Shown: positions 44,826 through 54,740 of the stretch, one piece after another
Layout: every line of letters begins with the position of its first letter
Position numbering within the stretch: position 1 is the stretch's first letter
Origin: an uncultured Acetatifactor sp.
GTDB taxonomy: Bacteria > Bacillota > Clostridia > Lachnospirales > Lachnospiraceae
Assembly (NCBI GenBank): GCA_947581865.1
Contig: CANPWA010000015.1
Location: forward strand, 1-64,000
Direction: 5' to 3'
Length of the DNA stretch: 64,000 nt
The notes under the pieces: model-generated
The model's database searches: none
What the model was told of the DNA's origin: nothing
The model's input: only the letters and a program-made list of their open reading frames with translations
Made by a program: the position numbers and the translations under genes

Positions 44826-46230
44826 GGCGAAAGGAATGGATATCATCATGGATGTAGAATGGAGAGCTGCAGAAGACTTGATCACGGCAGATCGATATGA
44901 TCTGATGGCTAAGTTGACCTATGTGGAATGTCAGATGAAACATTATGACATGACATGGGCGAAGGAACTCTATGCTGCACATATCGAGGCATTTTCAGGG
45001 GGAAGTTATCAGGAGCCGGGACAACCCTGGAAAAATAGCCTGCAAGCGTATTTAAACAGTTTTGATGCGCTCATTCAATCCATTTCAAGCTCAGGATATC
45101 ACGGGGAAGAATCAAACATTCCGGTTTCGGCTGATAGGAAGTGCATATTGGATGGCGCGCACAGGGTCGCCGTATGTGCTTATTTAAAGAAAGATGTAGC
45201 GTGTTATACTGTGCCGCAAAATCAGATATATAATTATTTTTTCTTCAAAAAGCAGTTTTTGGGAGAAAAATATTTGGATTATATGGCTTTACAGTATATA
45301 AAAATCAAAAAGGAAAAATTATCAGTGGTCTGTATCTGGCCTGCCCTTTATAAGGATAAAAGCCGGGTTTCGGAATGGGAGTATCTGATAAAAGAAAAAG
45401 CAAAAATCGTATATGAAAAAACACTTCCGGTTACAAGGTGCGGAATAAGAAATTTTTACTATATAGTAAAAAATAAATATCTCAATGATGTTTCCGAATA
45501 TCTTTTCGGAAAAAACGGAAAAGTAAAGATTTATCTGGTTGAACTGGAAAAAGAAGGCGGCAGGCTTATAGAGCCGGAACATCATAAAAGTATTATTGAC
45601 AAAGGGTTATTTATCAGCAAGACACAAGGGGAATGTATCAATGCGAGTAATTGTTTATTTCATCGACAAACATATCACTTTCTGTGTTATGAAGATATTC
45701 GGCAGATGGATCCATTGTTTATAAAATTAGGAGAATTTGATCAATTATTAAATGCCCAAAAGCTCGATGTAAATGATTTTTTAATGGTACCAACGGTGGA
45801 CGGGGCGGCGGGAGACTCAGAGGCAGAATACAAATTGAAATATATTACTGTTGAGAAAAACGCTTTGAGTTTGTCAGCCGCAGATTGCCTGAATGAGAAT
45901 GTATTGCCCTGGAAAGAAAAGGCATCCGTGAGTGATCTGGTACTAAATCCCCAACATTATATTTTTTTCCGCAATTTTAAAATGATTTCATGGAGCGCGC
46001 GCTGTGTCCTGGATGGATGGGACCAGGACCATTTTTGGTTGAGAGGAAGAACAAAAAATTTTTTGGGGGACAGGATACAGCTCTCTTTTTATTTAAACGA
46101 TATGAAGACAGACGTTGCGCGTATTAGTCGTAATATGAGAACAAAGGTGCGGGATGGTCTGCAGAAACATCATATCTATTTTTTTACAAAGCTATGGCAT
46201 TATATACATGGTAAAGGATTTAGAGGATAG
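44800..46230 (+). CDS. Unknown protein with ParB/sulfiredoxin-like segment
   Basis: A 476-residue protein, cytoplasmic, with no membrane span. Around residues 95-130 the segment ESNIPVSADRKCILDGAHRV then AVCAYL matches the ParB-N/sulfiredoxin superfamily loop (IPV...xxLxGxHRxxA), which in SbnI-like enzymes phosphorylates small molecules such as serine. The C-terminal 340 residues are not recognised. Starts at 44800 (GTG, after GAGGAG), 44836 or 44848 are all possible. Within a polysaccharide locus it may make or attach a non-sugar substituent. It lies between polymerase and flippase genes. Confidence 0.55.
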   Translation: MTRGNRLNEAKGMDIIMDVEWRAAEDLITADRYDLMAKLTYVECQMKHYDMTWAKELYAAHIEAFSGGSYQEPGQPWKNSLQAYLNSFDALIQSISSSGYHGEESNIPVSADRKCILDGAHRVAVCAYLKKDVACYTVPQNQIYNYFFFKKQFLGEKYLDYMALQYIKIKKEKLSVVCIWPALYKDKSRVSEWEYLIKEKAKIVYEKTLPVTRCGIRNFYYIVKNKYLNDVSEYLFGKNGKVKIYLVELEKEGGRLIEPEHHKSIIDKGLFISKTQGECINASNCLFHRQTYHFLCYEDIRQMDPLFIKLGEFDQLLNAQKLDVNDFLMVPTVDGAAGDSEAEYKLKYITVEKNALSLSAADCLNENVLPWKEKASVSDLVLNPQHYIFFRNFKMISWSARCVLDGWDQDHFWLRGRTKNFLGDRIQLSFYLNDMKTDVARISRNMRTKVRDGLQKHHIYFFTKLWHYIHGKGFRG

Positions 46231-46242
46231 AAAAGAGGAAAG

Positions 46243-47808
46243 ATGGGAGGATCGTTTGTGGTACAAAACAGCAGAACAACAAATGCTGTGAGAAATGCAG
46301 CAGCAGGCATACTCAATCGGTTCGTAGGGGTATTTATGCCCTTTATATTGCGTACTGTTCTGATCAAGGTGCTTGGTGAGCAATATTTAGGGTTGAATAA
46401 TCTTTTTACTTCTGTATTACAGGTATTAAGTCTGGCGGATCTGGGGTTTCATTCCGCTATTGTGTATAGTATGTATCGCCCGATCATAGAAGATGATCGT
46501 GAGAAGATATGCGCACTGTTAAATTTATACCGAAAACTTTATGCCGTTATCGGGATCATAGTGTTGGTGGCTGGTTTAGCATTTATACCGTTTCTGGACC
46601 ATATCATAAAAGGCGGATATCCGGCTGATCTGAACATAACAATTTTATATTTAATGTACTTAAGTAATACCGTACTTAGTTATGTTTTTTTTTCATACAG
46701 GAGAGCGCTTTTTTCCGCACATCAGCGTTCTGATATTGGAAATAACATAAATTCAGTTGTGCAAATAGTGATGGATATCCTAAAGCTCATTATTTTGTTT
46801 GAAACCAGAAATTATTATTTGTATATTCTGATCTTACCGATTACAACGCTGCTCAGCAACATTTTGATATTTGCTTCTTCCTGTAAAAAATATCCGCAAT
46901 ATAAGTGTAAGGGCAGAATAGACCAGACTGCCAAAAAGGAGATTGTGAAAAAGGTTTCTGCTTTGGCCATCCAAAGATTTGGCAACACAATTTCCACATC
47001 TCTGGATAGTATCATTGTCTCCAGTTTTCTGGGCTTGTCTTTTGTGGCAATTTATGGAAATTATTTTTACATCGTTTCCTCTTTATTATCCTTTATCAAT
47101 GTCTGTATCAGCGGGACGACTGCCGGAGTGGGAAACAGTATTGTTGTAGACTCGGTGGATAAAAATTTTAAGGTCTTCAAGAAGATCAATATGATCAACC
47201 AATGGATCATCTCATGGTGCGTCCCCTGTCTTGTATGTTTGTATCAGCATTTTATGAACATATGGGTTGGCAGGGACCTGATGATGGGTACAGGTTTTGC
47301 AATCTGCATGACGGGATATTTTTATGTTGCCGAAACGAGAAAAGTAGTTCAGGTATTTAAAGATGCAGCAGGTATGTGGTGGGCTGATAAATGGAAACCG
47401 TTGGCAGGATGTTTGACGAATCTGATTTTTAATATTGTATCGGTTCAATACATTGGTATGTATGGAGTCATTTCATCAACGATCATCAGTTACCTGCTGA
47501 TAGAGTTGCCGTGGGAAACGGGGGTATTGTTCCGCAATTACTTCAAAGGGTATCTGCGCGAGTATATCAAAGACAATTTATGTTATTTGGGAGTGACCTG
47601 TGCAGCTTCTTTGGCTGTGTGGCTTATTTGCAGTTATCTGCCTGGTACAGGAGTGCTTTTCTTTTGCATAAAGGGAGTAGTTAGTTTTGCGGTCTCTAAT
47701 CTTTTCTTTGTTGTTGTGTTTTTCAAGAGAGATGAATTTGCAGAGCTATATAAAGTAGTTTTGAATTATTTCCCTTTAGATAAATTCAAAAAAAGCAAGA
47801 AGATATAA
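46243..47808 (+). CDS. wzx-like: Polysaccharide flippase (Wzx/MATE-like)
   Basis: A 521-residue protein with 12-14 hydrophobic spans and the Wzx/MOP pattern: an N-terminal AAGILNRFVGVFMPFILRTV then LIKVLGEQYLGLNNLFTSVL, a cytoplasmic VKKVSALAIQRFGNTISTSL DSIIVSSF segment, and paired C-terminal helices. It would flip undecaprenyl-linked repeat units across the membrane. It starts 12 bp after the preceding gene. This is the only flippase in the cluster; with the Wzy-like protein it supports a Wzx/Wzy-type assembly route. Confidence 0.88.
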   Translation: MGGSFVVQNSRTTNAVRNAAAGILNRFVGVFMPFILRTVLIKVLGEQYLGLNNLFTSVLQVLSLADLGFHSAIVYSMYRPIIEDDREKICALLNLYRKLYAVIGIIVLVAGLAFIPFLDHIIKGGYPADLNITILYLMYLSNTVLSYVFFSYRRALFSAHQRSDIGNNINSVVQIVMDILKLIILFETRNYYLYILILPITTLLSNILIFASSCKKYPQYKCKGRIDQTAKKEIVKKVSALAIQRFGNTISTSLDSIIVSSFLGLSFVAIYGNYFYIVSSLLSFINVCISGTTAGVGNSIVVDSVDKNFKVFKKINMINQWIISWCVPCLVCLYQHFMNIWVGRDLMMGTGFAICMTGYFYVAETRKVVQVFKDAAGMWWADKWKPLAGCLTNLIFNIVSVQYIGMYGVISSTIISYLLIELPWETGVLFRNYFKGYLREYIKDNLCYLGVTCAASLAVWLICSYLPGTGVLFFCIKGVVSFAVSNLFFVVVFFKRDEFAELYKVVLNYFPLDKFKKSKKI

Positions 47809-47866
47809 CAAAAACAGATCGAAAAATCCGGGCGGAACAGGAAATACACTTCGGGGGTGATCTTTC

Positions 47867-49601
47867 ATGGGGGAAAACAGGAGCATGAATAAGAATATAA
47901 AAGGGATAAAAGTAAAATATATACTTATAGTGATCAGTTTGGTGATCAGTATTTTGGCAATTTATTGTATGAATCTGGATCATTACTGGTCCGGAGACGA
48001 GGTCATTACATATAGTATGGCAAATAGTGATTATGACGGGTGGATGCTTTCCGGAGGCAGGGTCAGTGATTATGTTAAAAATGAGATCCTTGGGGAAACA
48101 TTCTCTAAGACTTTAGATAATTTTGTGGATTTTGTTAAGGATCTGATGATTCATGGCAATAAGGCGGCTTATTTTTCTTATCCGCGTCCTGCAGAAACAG
48201 GCTGGTATCATTTGCCGGAAGTACAGGATTGGTTTCAGGTACAGGAGAAGGAAAGGTTTCATTATGGATCTGTGTATGTCAATGCGATGGGTGACGATGC
48301 CAATTCGTTTTTGTATTATTCGCTGGTACATACCGTTGGTTCTTTCTTTACGCATATCAGCGGTACTGCATGGGCGGCATTTATTGTTAATCTGATCGCT
48401 CTGCTGGTTACCGTCTTATTACTGTGGAAGATTTCATGTAAAATGGGGATCTCACAGGAGCGGGGGCTGGCAGCTGTAATATGTTACGGAACTTCCGGAG
48501 CATGTCTGCTCCAGGTGACTACTTTGCGTGCTTATATGGCTGCCTCTGTATTCCAACTGGCGATGTTTCTATTGCACCTTGATTTATTAGAAGCGGTAGA
48601 GACGGAAGATAGAACTAAGATAAAGAAAATCATGCTGTGGGCAATCCCGGTTTATGTATTCGGCTATGTCACGCATTATACGATGTTGTTTTGGGCGGCT
48701 GTCCTTGGGCTCAATACGGTCATCTGTCTGTTAAAAAAGGAAAACGCCCAAAAGTGGCAATGGATAAAACGCTATATTATGACCGGGGGGATTGCGATCC
48801 TCTTAGGTTTGCTGATAGATCCTGTGTCTGTCATGGGTCTGCTGATGAAATTTTATAACACGCAATCCAACAGAGAAAAGAGCATGTTAGGTTCTCTTTA
48901 TGAACAGTTAATAAAATATGTGGCGTATGACTGGAAGTTACTGGCGATATTATGTATTTTGAGCTGCGCAGCAGTCATTTGTTTTCTCAGGAAGAAAAAC
49001 AAGACAGAATGTGATCGGAAGATAGGGTTTCTGGGAAGCATCATTCTGGAAGAGGGGCTGATCCTGCTGATTGTCACGAAACAGGCATATTTTAAAGCTT
49101 TGTATCCGTTGATTTTTTTGTGTATGCTGTATCTCTTGAGCGAGTTGGGAAATGCGGCAATAGGGGCAAAACGAAAGAATCAGGTCTGTCTGACGATGGC
49201 TGTACTGATAGCGCTATATAGTTTCTATGGCATCAGCGCTTCTGTCAAAGACAAGCATAGGGAAGGAGAAGAATTGTGGGAAGTGGAAAGTGTTTTAAAT
49301 CAATATAAAACAGACGATCTGATTTACATACGGGGCAGGGGAAGCAATTATGATTTTATGAAGATGCTTTTAAATTATGAAAATATTCTGGTGGTCACAA
49401 CGGCAGAATCAACCTGGGAAGGGTATGAAAATTCCGAAGAATTGGAAAGCGCAGAGGAGTTGACGCTGGTGATTTGTGATCAGGGGGGGGTATGGGACAG
49501 ATGAAGAAGTGCTTACATGGCTTAGGGAAAACCAATATATACTGCAGGAGAAGCTGATGGAGACAGGGGCATACCGAATTTATTATGTCTGTAGGAGTTA
49601 A
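47867..49601 (+). pseudogene. GT39-like (GT-C) membrane glycosyltransferase, frame broken at a G8 tract
   Basis: The protein has an N-terminal span followed by DHYWSGDEVITYSMANSDYD with the Asp-Glu pair typical of GT-C catalytic loops, then 10-11 more spans. The frame as given stops at 49504 (GGVWDR, 545 residues), right after eight G at 49483-49490. With seven G it would continue YGTDEEVLTWLRENQYILQE and end VCRS at TAA 49599-49601, giving about 577 residues. The extension is strongly protein-like. So the tract either switches the C-terminus or reflects an assembly error. The 545-residue form may still be active. Confidence 0.75.
49483..49490 (+). repeat. G8 homopolymer at the end of the GT39-like gene
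   Basis: Eight G between CA and TAT. Seven would keep the long frame open to 49601. Confidence 0.75.
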
Positions 49602-49634
49602 GGCGAAGAAAAAGCAAGAGGAGGGAATGATTCC

Positions 49635-50670
49635 TTGTTTAGTGCAATTTTTTTGATTATATTTTTGGTTATCATTTTAACCGGAATCCAAAAATGTCCC
49701 CCGTCAATCCAGGGATTCTTGGATTATGAATTTTCTACAGGTATTCGTGGGATTATGGCGATAGCGATTATTTTACATCATATGGCACAGATTTTTGGCG
49801 AACCTTTCTCCAATAAGGCAATCCTTTTTTTCTTTATTTCTTTGGTGGGGCCGTTTTATATGCTGTCCGGATACGGATTGGCTCAGAATCTGATGACGAA
49901 AAAGAATTATCTGCATGGTTTTATTAAAAAAAGAATAGGGAAACTGGCTTTTCCTTTTCTTGCAGCGTTTGTCTCGGAAGCAATTTGGGCAGTTAGCAGC
50001 ACGGGGGGGGTATCATAGGGGGATCTTGACGGCAGTTTTTATTCGCACGGGCTGGTTTGTAAAATCAATGGTCATCATCTATTTGATCTGGTTTCTGATT
50101 TTTAAAGTGATCAAAGATTATAAACGTGCATGTTCAGGCATGTTTCTCTTTTTGATCGTTTATGTTTTAGTATGTATATTCTGCGGTGTTTCTGCTGTAT
50201 GGTATGGCGACATTTTTGCATTTGAACTGGGGCTGTGCGTAGGGTTTAAAAAAGAATATATATATGATAAGCTACAAAAACATCTGAATCTCTACATGGG
50301 TTTATTATCCTTTACCGTTGTCTGCTGCTGGATTTATACACAGGTGCTTTTAGAGTATGTCCATATTCCCGGAATGGGAACTTTCGCATGGATGCTCGGT
50401 TCTGTTGCGTATTCTTTTTTATGGGTGTGTGTTTCAATATCACATCGATTTAAAAAGAAAAATCATTTATTAGTTCGATTAGGAGATATTTCCTATGAAT
50501 TATACATGATGGGAGAAACATGTGGTGTGGCCTTTCAGGCAGTAACCTTAATGAATTTACCGATCATGGCAAAACAGATTTTAGTGTTTGGTTTAATCCT
50601 GTTATTTGCTATGGCGATTCACATGTTTTCCCCCGAAATGATGATCAGGCGTAAAAAGATGTCTTCCTGA
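49635..50670 (+). pseudogene. Acyltransferase 3-like membrane protein, split at a G8 tract
   Basis: TTG 49635 opens behind AGGAGG. The first part (127 residues) has RGIMAIAIILHHMAQIFGEP, the conserved R-G-x-x-A...H-H segment of acyltransferase 3 proteins, but stops at 50018 right after eight G (50003-50010). With seven G the frame would join YHRGILTAVFIRTGWFVKSM and continue through seven more spans to TGA 50670, giving about 345 residues, a normal length for the family. These enzymes O-acetylate extracytoplasmic glycans. In the state sequenced the product would be cut after about four spans and presumably be inactive (OFF), unless slippage restores it. Confidence 0.78.
50003..50010 (+). repeat. 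G8 homopolymer in the acyltransferase gene
   Basis: Eight G between AC and TAT. Seven would fuse the two halves in one frame. Confidence 0.75.
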
Positions 50671-50747
50671 GAGGATGGCATCTTAATACAGAACCAGTGA
50701 GGGGAAATGCAGGAGAGGATACCGGGATTGGAGCCCCCGGCAGAAAG

Positions 50748-53700
50748 TTACCGCTCCTTCACAAACCCTGATATGGTCTGAAAGAATACGTCTATATCAA
50801 TGGGCTTGGAGAGATGACCGTTCATACCGCTTTCCACCGATTTTTTCATGTCCTCATCGAAAGCGTTTGCTGTCATCGCGATGATAGGGATCGCGGCTGC
50901 TCTCGGGTGATCGGAACGCCGGATGACACGGGTCGCTTCCAGACCGTCCATAACGGGCATCTGGATATCCATCAGGATCAGATCGTAGAGGTCGGGCGGG
51001 CTTGTAAGGAAGATATCCACTGCTTCCTGACCGTTGTGGGCAAGATCCACAACAGCGCCTGCCGTCTCCAGAATGGTCTGCGCGATCTCGATATTAAGGT
51101 CGTTATCCTCTACGAGCAGGATATGCAATCCCTTGGCGGAGGAGATTGTGTGGGTACCGGGTTTGGTCTGCCGGATGCTCTGTCCCTGCTGCATATCAAT
51201 GGGCAGAGTGATGGTAAAGTAGAAATCGCTGCCTTTGCCCGGTTCGCTGTTCAGACTAAGGCTGCCGCCCATCAGCTGTACCAGCCGGCTGCTGATGGCG
51301 AGACCGAGCCCGGTTCCGCCGTACTTTCTGGTGGTACTTCCCTCCGCCTGCTCAAAGGATTGGAAGATACGCGACTGGTTTTGGGGACTCACGCCGATAC
51401 CCGTGTCGCGGACGGAGAAGAAGATCTGCCCGTCGGGTTCCTGATGGATGATCAGCTTGACGCTGCCGCGTTCGGGTGTAAATTTGATCGCATTTCCGAG
51501 CAGGTTGATCAGTACCTGATTTAAGTGCAGGGAATCGCCGGTCACATAGGGACAGGACAGGGAGATATCGGTATGGAAAGTGATATCTTTTGTCTGTGCC
51601 TGGGCTCCGATCAGGGTGGTAATATTCTCTATCATGTCGTTTAAGTCGAAAACGGCGCTCTCCAGTGTCAGTTTACCGCTCTCGATTCTGGACATATCCA
51701 GTATATCGTTGATCAGTCCCAGCAGGTAATGCGAGGACTGGCTGATCTTGCTGAGATCTTCGGCGACTTTTTCCGCATTGTCGATATGGGTCTGGGCAAT
51801 ATAGGTCATACCAATGATGGCATTCATGGGAGTGCGGATCTCATGGCTCATGCGGGAGAGGAAGTCGCTTTTGGCGCGGTTGGCGGAGTCGTACCGCTGT
51901 CTGTTGATGTTGGCTTCGATGATCTTGACTACCTCAAGGATCTCTTTAGCCTGATCCTCCGTCCAGTTCTGTGTGCCCGTATTCCTCAGGAACAGAATCG
52001 CGCCGGTATAGTTATTGTTGTCATAAAGCGGGAAGACATAACCGTCCCTTCCTTTCTCAATGCGCAGAAAATAACGCATGTCGCCGGTAAGCTGTGACGT
52101 GGAAAGATAAGGCGGTTTCTCATCCCAAAGCGCCTGATTCAGGGCGGCAAAATCCTGCGCCGTAAAGTGGATCAGTTCATGGTCGGGCGATACGTCAAGG
52201 CGCCTGTGCCATTGATGTGTGGGTTTTACAGTGGAAAAGTCTCTGTTTGCCGTAATGAGCACTATGTCTTCGGCTTCAAAATATCTTCCCAGCTTCGGGA
52301 TCAGGATCGTCAGGATATTTTCTATCTTATTGCTCTTGTCAAAAAAGCTGAATGTGATCGGTATGATGTTCTGCGTATCGGCATTGTCGTGTTCAATGGG
52401 CGTGATCTGTTTGGGGGCAACCCGGCTGTCCGCAGGCAGCTCATGATAAAACCGGCACTGCAGGTTATGCGTGGAAGCATAAGAAAGCGCGCAGCGGACG
52501 TTGGATTTCAGTTTGTCATAATCCGTGTTCCCGCAGTATGCACCGCCGCAGACCAATTCCAGTTTCAGATCGCCGTCGGTGTAGAGGTGTTTTACCGTCT
52601 CACAGAATTCCTCTGCGGCAGCTTTTGCACTGTCGGCGGAAAAATCTTCCAGCCACAACATAAATTCATCGCCGCCGGAACGGATCAGCACGCTTTGGAC
52701 GACATCGTTTCTCTGCTTCCAGTCGAGGAACATATGCCCCAGCTCTTCCAGAATGATGTCTCCCACCGCCATACCGTATTCTTCGTTGATCTGAAGAAAA
52801 TTACGCACATCCACAAGCAGCAGGCAGCCGCCGTGCCCGCTGCGGATCTGGCTGCGCACAATGTCTTCCCCGGAGGAGAGCAGATACAATCCTGTGAGAG
52901 AGTCCAGATACATAGATTCCCTTTTTGCCAGTTCCTGTACCTTCAGGTCATGGATGTTGTGCATGGAACCAATGAAGGTTTTGCGTTTTGCTCCGGTGTC
53001 CGGCAGGATGCGTCCCGTCAGCTCGAACCACTGATATTCGTGGTTTTCCGTCATCCAGTTGGTACGGAAGGAGACGGAAAGCTCGGTCCGGATATTCTGG
53101 ATCCGCGCAAGGACCACCCGCTTGTCTAAGGGGTGAATATAATCATCTTTCTCCAGTTTCTGCATTAGATTGTCTATGCGTGTTTCCGTGTTGCTGTTAT
53201 CCAGGTTGTAGAAGATCGCCAGGTCTTTTTCAGGGTCATACGTCACCAGAATATCCGAGCTGTTCTGAAGAGCCAGACGATAGCGCTCTCGTTCTTCCTG
53301 CAGATCCCATTCTATTTTTTTCTGACGATTGGTCAGATTAAAAATAGTATCGTAGAGTTCATCGATCTCCGTAATGGTGCCTTTGCCGAATGTTTTCAGC
53401 TCGTTTTCCGGGCTGGTCCGTATACACTCGGAGAGACGGCGAATGGGGTTGGTAATATAGTTTACCAGCAGATAGGACAAAAAGACAGCCACTGCCAGAG
53501 CAAGAAGGGTAGCGGCAACAAAGGTGCCGGACAGCCTGGAGCTGCTGCCAAACAGGGCGTCGTGTGTTTCCATTCCTGTAAGATACCAGCCCCGTTCATA
53601 GAAGGGGGTGTTGGTATTGTAGAGCGTCAGCGGTTTTGCCGTCAGATAGACGGGTTCCTGTCGGAAGGGATCGCCGAGTCTGTATAAGTTCGGGATCGTC

Positions 53701-54668
53701 GTCTCGGACAATTCGATCTCGTTTTCGCCTTCAACGGAGTCATTGGAATATATGCCGGTGGCGCAGATGACCCGGTAGGTATGTTCCGTTTCTTTCTGCA
53801 GCAAAAGATAGCCGCCCTCATGGTTGGAGTTTACTTCCCTGTAGGGAAGGCATTCGGTCAGGCGGGATAAAGAGATTTCAATCCCCATGACGCCATAGAC
53901 TGTCCCGTCCTCCGCTGCCAGGGGAATGGAGTAGGTGATCATCCGGTAAGGATCGGTATCTTCTCTTCCCTCCAGGCAGAAAGGCGTGCTCCAATAACAA
54001 CAGTTGTCCGTTGCGACAGAAGGATTTTCAACAGCCGCCATATAGGGCTGGTAGAAAAAATCGTCCGCTTCGGATTCCCCGTAAGGTTTTAAAGAAAGAT
54101 TGGTTTTCCAGTAAATGTCGAAGGGTACCCGGTAGTCTTTGGTAATCTGGGAAGGTCCGATCGTCAGAAGCAGATCGGAATAATCCGCGGGATTGGTATC
54201 CGGGTCACTGTCACGGAGATAGAGCGCGTTCAGGGCAGCGCCGTCTGCCGTATCCGGCTGTCCCAGAATGATGAAGGCGCCGGTGGTGGAATTTTTGCGC
54301 AGCATATATCCCCATGTTGGGAACAGGCGGGTGAGATAGGTTTCCTGGGCGGCGGGGTCATTCAGAAAATCCTTTAAGGACATTTCGTTCTGCGCAAGGT
54401 ATTCGGTCAGCATCTGTTCCGCAATGTCATATTCTTCGTCCAGGGCGGTCCATCGCTGCGTCATGTCGTTTTCCAGGATGATGCTTCGGGTTTCCGTGAC
54501 CTGTCTGAGCCGGTCCAGCGTATAGTTGCGGATGGTGGAAAAAGTGCCGCTTAAGTATACTGTCCCAAAAGACAGCGCTGCCTGCATGATGATCAGGCAG
54601 AGCAGGGGAACTAAAAAGAGCCAGAAGATACGTTTCGGTTTAGCGGTATGGGTAGGCTTTGGGCTCAA
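50748..54668 (-). CDS. Giant hybrid histidine kinase with GGDEF-type domain and receiver
   Basis: A 1306-residue sensor with a TTG start at 54668 behind AAGGAG. A span near 15-37 and another near 380-402 enclose a double-Cache-like extracellular sensor. Then come HAMP, a PAS-like segment (RYRLALQNSSDILVTYD), a complete GGDEF-type domain (LLLVDVRNFLQINEEYG and RSGGDEF, Gly665-Phe669), a GAF-like region, HisKA (His942 in SRMSHEIRTPMNAI), HATPase (NLLGNAIKF, DTGIGVS, GGTGLGLAIS) and a receiver (Asp1234 in LILMDIQMP). The GGDEF in the middle of a kinase is unusual and may make or sense c-di-GMP. It is downstream of, and co-directional with, the solute-binding protein (72 bp gap). Confidence 0.88.
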   Translation of the reverse strand: MSPKPTHTAKPKRIFWLFLVPLLCLIIMQAALSFGTVYLSGTFSTIRNYTLDRLRQVTETRSIILENDMTQRWTALDEEYDIAEQMLTEYLAQNEMSLKDFLNDPAAQETYLTRLFPTWGYMLRKNSTTGAFIILGQPDTADGAALNALYLRDSDPDTNPADYSDLLLTIGPSQITKDYRVPFDIYWKTNLSLKPYGESEADDFFYQPYMAAVENPSVATDNCCYWSTPFCLEGREDTDPYRMITYSIPLAAEDGTVYGVMGIEISLSRLTECLPYREVNSNHEGGYLLLQKETEHTYRVICATGIYSNDSVEGENEIELSETTIPNLYRLGDPFRQEPVYLTAKPLTLYNTNTPFYERGWYLTGMETHDALFGSSSRLSGTFVAATLLALAVAVFLSYLLVNYITNPIRRLSECIRTSPENELKTFGKGTITEIDELYDTIFNLTNRQKKIEWDLQEERERYRLALQNSSDILVTYDPEKDLAIFYNLDNSNTETRIDNLMQKLEKDDYIHPLDKRVVLARIQNIRTELSVSFRTNWMTENHEYQWFELTGRILPDTGAKRKTFIGSMHNIHDLKVQELAKRESMYLDSLTGLYLLSSGEDIVRSQIRSGHGGCLLLVDVRNFLQINEEYGMAVGDIILEELGHMFLDWKQRNDVVQSVLIRSGGDEFMLWLEDFSADSAKAAAEEFCETVKHLYTDGDLKLELVCGGAYCGNTDYDKLKSNVRCALSYASTHNLQCRFYHELPADSRVAPKQITPIEHDNADTQNIIPITFSFFDKSNKIENILTILIPKLGRYFEAEDIVLITANRDFSTVKPTHQWHRRLDVSPDHELIHFTAQDFAALNQALWDEKPPYLSTSQLTGDMRYFLRIEKGRDGYVFPLYDNNNYTGAILFLRNTGTQNWTEDQAKEILEVVKIIEANINRQRYDSANRAKSDFLSRMSHEIRTPMNAIIGMTYIAQTHIDNAEKVAEDLSKISQSSHYLLGLINDILDMSRIESGKLTLESAVFDLNDMIENITTLIGAQAQTKDITFHTDISLSCPYVTGDSLHLNQVLINLLGNAIKFTPERGSVKLIIHQEPDGQIFFSVRDTGIGVSPQNQSRIFQSFEQAEGSTTRKYGGTGLGLAISSRLVQLMGGSLSLNSEPGKGSDFYFTITLPIDMQQGQSIRQTKPGTHTISSAKGLHILLVEDNDLNIEIAQTILETAGAVVDLAHNGQEAVDIFLTSPPDLYDLILMDIQMPVMDGLEATRVIRRSDHPRAAAIPIIAMTANAFDEDMKKSVESGMNGHLSKPIDIDVFFQTISGFVKER

Positions 54669-54740
54669 GGTGCAGGATCTCCTTCTGATTCGTCTTTTCT
54701 TTTTATGTCGTGCGGCATCTTTGTGGCTGCATACCGATCT

